Source: Nitrospinota bacterium (GTDB lineage: Bacteria > Nitrospinota > Nitrospinia > UBA9942). From it: DNA of 45,692 bases. The notes under the pieces are model-generated. The model made no database searches and was not told where the DNA came from. It worked only from the letters and a program-made list of their open reading frames with translations. The DNA is taken from NCBI GenBank assembly GCA_016194325.1, contig JACQBS010000146.1, positions 1 to 45,692 of the forward strand, given 5' to 3'. Each line of letters begins with the position of its first letter. The stretch's first letter is position 1. A program made the translations under genes and the position numbers. Of the stretch, positions 42,581 to 45,692 are shown piece by piece.

Positions 42581-45336
42581 TCCATAAGCTCCAGTGCCTT
42601 ACTATGCCCGGGGTTAAAGAGCAATATCTTTTCAACAGCATCTGCAGTATCTTCATACCTCCCTGTCTTAAAGTAAAGACTCCCCAATGCATAAAGCATA
42701 TCAAGATTTGCAGGGTGTAATTCAAGATATCTAAGAAGATACTTAAGAGAAATATCAAAGCGGTCAAGCATATTGGAGTATTTGAGGAGCATATCAAGTG
42801 CCGGCATATTATCAATATTTATATCAAGGGCTATTTTAAACATCTCATACCCTTCTTCAATCCTATTTAGATGACAGAGTGAAATTCCAAGCCCGTAAAA
42901 TGCCGTATCGTTCTCTGAATTTAATCTTATTGAATCCTTAAACTGTACTACCGCATCACCGTATCTCCCCTCATTTATATATACATCCCCTATATCTATA
43001 TACGGTTTTTCAGATTTTGGATCTATCTCTTTAGCATTTTTATAGAATCCAATACCGTCATTTAGTTTGCCAAGTCTTACATTGCACTCACCAAGAGACA
43101 TATACATCGTAAATCTCTCAATTGTATTCAGTTCCCTTCCGCTTAAGGCAAATGTAAAGTTTTTAAATGCCCCATCATAATTTTTATCTTCTATCTGTTT
43201 TAATGCCTCTAAAAGAAGGGGGTCATCAAGATCAGTGTTAAGTGGTGAGTGGTGAGTGGTGAGTTTTTTTGATTCCTGACCACTGATCACTGACCACTGA
43301 TCACTAAATATATTTTCAACCATCTCCTTTATTCTATGGTCATAGGTATGCCATTTTAAAACCTCCTCCCTCCCCTTTTCTGCTATTGCCTCCCTCTCTT
43401 TCGGATGCGTAAGATAATAATCCGCCAGTTCAACAATATTTTCATCGTTGTATATTACAAGATGCTCCCTGTCCTTAAAAAAATCTGTAAGACCACTCTC
43501 CTTTGCATTGTCTGTAAATAAGAGGCTGCCGGTTGATAGTGCCTCAAAGACCCTCATATTGAGGTCATCTTTAATTGCCTCATTAAAAATAATCTTTGAA
43601 CGGCTGAATGTGAGTGCCATATCCTTAAGAAATGACCTTTCAATATGGACATTAAAATATCTTGAGAGTTTATCAAGGAGCATCTTTCTCCTGACATGAT
43701 TCTTTGTAATACTTCCTACAAACCCTATATCGTATACCTTTTCAACATCAAATTTTTTATGAATACCGGGGTCGCATCCAAGCGGAAGCCAGTGGACATT
43801 CCTGCACCCTGCATTTTTAAAATCAGGGATATATTTTTTCTGGGCAACAAATACAAAGTCAAACTGTTTAGCCCAGTCAAGATGCCATGATAGATTCAGA
43901 TGTGAGTCAATCATATAACAGGCAGTGGGAAACGATAATTTTTGAATGCCTTGAGGGAAATATCCATATACAGATTCAATCCACAAAAAGAGGTCAGGCA
44001 TAAATCCATGAGGAAGTTTTTTTAATATTTCATCAATTGAGACATTCTTACTGCATGAGATATCATGAGATTTTACCTCCTCCCTCATATTCTCAAGGTT
44101 CCATAGACGGACAATATCCTGCCCTATTGATGGGCCGCATGTCACAACATTATGAAATTTATTAAGACTCTCTTCCATATATCTTGCAGTTGTAACTGGA
44201 TAAGATACATAGGCGAGGAGAATGTTAAATTTAGGGTTCGAGGGTTCGAGGATTCGAGGGTTTGAGGGTTCAATTTTTATTTTCACTTGACCCCTTGACC
44301 CCTTGACCCCTTGACCCCTTGCCTTTTCAAACACTCCATTCCATTTCTTCACAAAATCACTAATATTAAAATCTCTCTCTACTGTCTTTCTTGCATTTAC
44401 TCCCAATCTAACTGCCTCATCTGAAGAAGTTAAAAGATATTTTATTTTTTCTGAAAGATATTTTGTATCGCCTGATATATAACCATTGTAACCATCAATT
44501 ATTGGCGAAGTCTTATTGGCTATAGAAACAACAGGCATACCTGTTGCCATTGCCTCTAAGCAAGAAAGATTATAGCCGTCTTCAAACCCATCAGCTGTCG
44601 TATTAAGATAGACCCTGTGTGAACGGTAACACTCCTTTAAGTCATCCCAACTCTCAGTAAACCTTCCTCCATCCAATGGGTCGTTTATACCCAACAATGT
44701 AGATGGTATCTCTTTTTCATCTCTCTTGCCCATTGCCCATTGCCCATTGCCCATTGCCAATATTTTCTCCTGAATAGAATATCCCATCATTATATCCCTT
44801 CTCTTCATGAAATTCCCAACCCTCAATACCTTCTGCTCCGAACCATGATAGCCATGATATTCAGCAAGGTCAATACCCGGTGTAATAACATCCCCATTGC
44901 ATAGTGAGCCTGTCGAACCTACTAAACCCCAGTCATCCATCTTTATCTTTGATATAAATATGAGATGAAGGTCTTTAATATCTTTAATGAATTCCTTAAC
45001 TGATTTGAGATATTCTTCCTTTGTATATTTATTTCCTGCAAGGGCAAGTTCAGTTGTAAGCCTATTATGAAATATTAGTACCTTGGGGAGAGGATAATCC
45101 TTTATCTCGCTTAAATCTTTCATGTTATGACAGATTACAATATCGTAATATCCTGAAGACAGTCTATCAAAGGCATCCCTCTCTTTTACTATGACAGCAT
45201 TTTGAGGGAGAGTCCTTGTATTGTAAAACCATATCTTGCTCCCCCCTTTAAACCTCTCCAATATTTCAAACTGGTGGCCAGTCTTTGATAGTGAGCAGAT
45301 ATAAGCCTCATGCCAGTTAAAGGTCAATATCTTCAT
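42517..45336 (-). CDS. Three-module glycosyltransferase: GT4, CgeB-like GT, TPR
   Basis: A 939-residue protein in three parts. (1) About 1-340: GT-B/GT4-type domain with VIVKERDAF, LIFHNRLTTELALAG, and the donor site GYNLSCLEAMATGMPVVSIA. (2) About 370-675: CgeB-like domain with FDFVFVAQKKYIPDFKN, WLPLGCDPGIHKKF, ALSTGSLLFTDNAKESGL and WHTYDHRIKEMVENIF. (3) About 700-930: six to seven TPR units (for example YIDIGDVYINEGRYGDAVVQF). Both junctions are encoded by hairpin elements (residues about 337-367 and 675-700), and a third repeat lies inside module 1 (192-202). The TPR part may hold the acceptor, as in processive protein glycosylases. It leads the Maf cluster. Confidence 0.87.
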   Translation of the reverse strand: MKILTFNWHEAYICSLSKTGHQFEILERFKGGSKIWFYNTRTLPQNAVIVKERDAFDRLSSGYYDIVICHNMKDLSEIKDYPLPKVLIFHNRLTTELALAGNKYTKEEYLKSVKEFIKDIKDLHLIFISKIKMDDWGLVGSTGSLCNGDVITPGIDLAEYHGYHGSEQKVLRVGNFMKRRDIMMGYSIQEKILAMGNGQWAMGKRDEKEIPSTLLGINDPLDGGRFTESWDDLKECYRSHRVYLNTTADGFEDGYNLSCLEAMATGMPVVSIANKTSPIIDGYNGYISGDTKYLSEKIKYLLTSSDEAVRLGVNARKTVERDFNISDFVKKWNGVFEKARGQGVKGSRGQVKIKIEPSNPRILEPSNPKFNILLAYVSYPVTTARYMEESLNKFHNVVTCGPSIGQDIVRLWNLENMREEVKSHDISCSKNVSIDEILKKLPHGFMPDLFLWIESVYGYFPQGIQKLSFPTACYMIDSHLNLSWHLDWAKQFDFVFVAQKKYIPDFKNAGCRNVHWLPLGCDPGIHKKFDVEKVYDIGFVGSITKNHVRRKMLLDKLSRYFNVHIERSFLKDMALTFSRSKIIFNEAIKDDLNMRVFEALSTGSLLFTDNAKESGLTDFFKDREHLVIYNDENIVELADYYLTHPKEREAIAEKGREEVLKWHTYDHRIKEMVENIFSDQWSVISGQESKKLTTHHSPLNTDLDDPLLLEALKQIEDKNYDGAFKNFTFALSGRELNTIERFTMYMSLGECNVRLGKLNDGIGFYKNAKEIDPKSEKPYIDIGDVYINEGRYGDAVVQFKDSIRLNSENDTAFYGLGISLCHLNRIEEGYEMFKIALDINIDNMPALDMLLKYSNMLDRFDISLKYLLRYLELHPANLDMLYALGSLYFKTGRYEDTADAVEKILLFNPGHSKALELMEKCQSIRVSKCQSINSDTLTL
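43231..43306. repeat. In-frame element, GTGGTGAGTGGTGAG/ACCACTGATCACTG words
   Basis: AGTGGTGAGTGGTGAGTGGTG and GACCACTGATCACTGACCAC arms. It forms the junction between the CgeB-like and TPR modules (SDQWSVISGQESKKLTTHHS). Confidence 0.8.
44232..44323. repeat. In-frame element, GGGTTCGAGG/CCCCTTGACC words
   Basis: Four GGGTTCGAG-type units, loop CAATTTTTATTTT, then five CCCCTTGA units. It forms the junction between GT modules 1 and 2 (QGVKGSRGQVKIKIEPSNP). Confidence 0.82.
44727..44759. repeat. In-frame CCCATTG tandem
   Basis: Four copies of GCCCATT, one arm only. It encodes AMGNGQWAMGK inside GT module 1. Confidence 0.75.
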
Positions 45337-45372
45337 ATCTTAATATCGGAAAATAATTAAAATGGCTGAAGT

Positions 45373-45560
45373 TAAAAGAACTTGAACACGAATGACACGA
45401 ATAAAACGAACTATACGAAAATAAAAAGCAAGAAGACAGAGTCAAGAGGTAAGAAAAGATGTTTTATTTTATATCTTGCTTCTTGCATCTTACCTCTATT
45501 CGTGCCATTCGCATATTCGTGGAATTCGTGTTCTATGCTTTTATAATTTTCTTTCACTAC
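45373..45560 (+). repeat. Nested hairpin element, ACACGAAT word, conserved flanks (second copy)
   Basis: Left AAAAGAACTTGAACACGAAT, inner AAGCAAGAAGACAGAG and CTTGCTTCTTGCATCTTAC, right ATTCGTGCCATTCGCATATTC, flank TTTATAATTTTCTTTCACTA (45540-45559). It is a diverged copy of 4423-4600 with the same order of words. It lies between the partial gene at the window edge and the large glycosyltransferase gene. A frame at 45411-45599 is repeat-derived. Confidence 0.86.
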
Positions 45561-45567
45561 TGTCCGA

Positions 45568-45692
45568 TTAAAATAGCATAGCCTGTAATGGTTCATCATG
45601 AAAGATTAGTAGTCGTTCAGGCTTTAAGGTTAATATATCTATCAAGTTTTTTCGGTCAAAGAGCGTTTCTCGGATAATACGGCTTAAATTTA
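45568..45692 (-). CDS. C-terminal end of an upstream gene, cut by the window edge
   Basis: An open frame enters from the right edge and ends at TAA (45568-45570), giving 41 residues ending RKNLIDILTLKPERLLIFHDEPLQAMLF (shown in pieces: NLIDILTLKPERL, LLIFHDEPLQAM). The sequence is protein-like and has no repeat words. By position it should be the gene before the large glycosyltransferase in the Maf cluster. Family not recognised. Confidence 0.6.
   Translation of the reverse strand, partial: NLSRIIRETLFDRKNLIDILTLKPERLLIFHDEPLQAMLF

Noticed and set aside
45411..45599. Open frame of 62 codons on the minus strand
   Set aside because: It runs through the ACACGAAT-type nested element, and the real coding signal nearby is the different frame ending at 45568.

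Overview
The window reads as an AT-rich (roughly 38-40% G+C by eye), Gram-negative, flagellated environmental bacterium. GroESL, DnaK-GrpE, GlnE, a TonB-type protein, FlaG with a near-consensus sigma-28 promoter, a Maf-type flagellin glycosylation cluster, and the yggS-proC-yggT-divIVA-yggU block would fit Nitrospirota or a related deep-branching, delta-like lineage. This placement comes from gene content only. No rRNA, tRNA, CRISPR array, transposase or prophage gene was recognised.

Layout. 1-2325: two DnaA-box-like sites in an AT-rich edge, then a KtrB/TrkH plus KtrA/TrkA potassium uptake pair. 2380-6009: tldD with a DUF4911-type gene, a 43-residue basic protein, and a heme-copper-oxidase-like membrane protein in which the CuB histidine pair is not visible. 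6146-9520: a minus-strand heat-shock operon dnaK-hsp20-small membrane protein-grpE behind a good sigma-70 promoter. 9543-14829: a DegT aminotransferase, lipoprotein, GT-C glycosyltransferase, TPR lipoprotein and a strongly signalled secreted protein. 14998-24352: a glycan cassette (radical SAM, GT2, methyltransferase, second DegT, WbqC) bracketed by two inverted paralogous GT-C/TPR glycosyltransferases, then a nucleotide-sugar dehydratase. 24415-30388: rsmD, glnE, groEL/groES. 30766-31673: flaG and a four-cysteine small protein. 31786-35646: mtnA and the yggU-divIVA-yggT-proC-yggS block. 35918-45692: tonB-like gene and a minus-strand glycosyltransferase/Maf cluster likely to modify flagellin.

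The most striking feature is not a gene. More than 30 short elements are scattered through the window, about one per 1.4 kb. Each consists of a purine-rich or otherwise strand-skewed arm built from a 6-12 bp word repeated imperfectly in tandem, a short loop, and a second arm built from the complementary word. The words differ between elements but recur among them. They sit in nearly every intergenic gap and also in frame inside at least ten proteins, where they form interdomain linkers, C-terminal tails, stop codons and in one case a whole signal-peptide-like N-terminus. Seven copies share a right boundary close to TATAATTTCCTATACATTAA, all in the same orientation, and several share a left boundary close to GAACAAAAACCTGATTAA. 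This looks like a dispersed, possibly mobile or self-expanding repeat system. I could not search databases, so whether it is already named is open.
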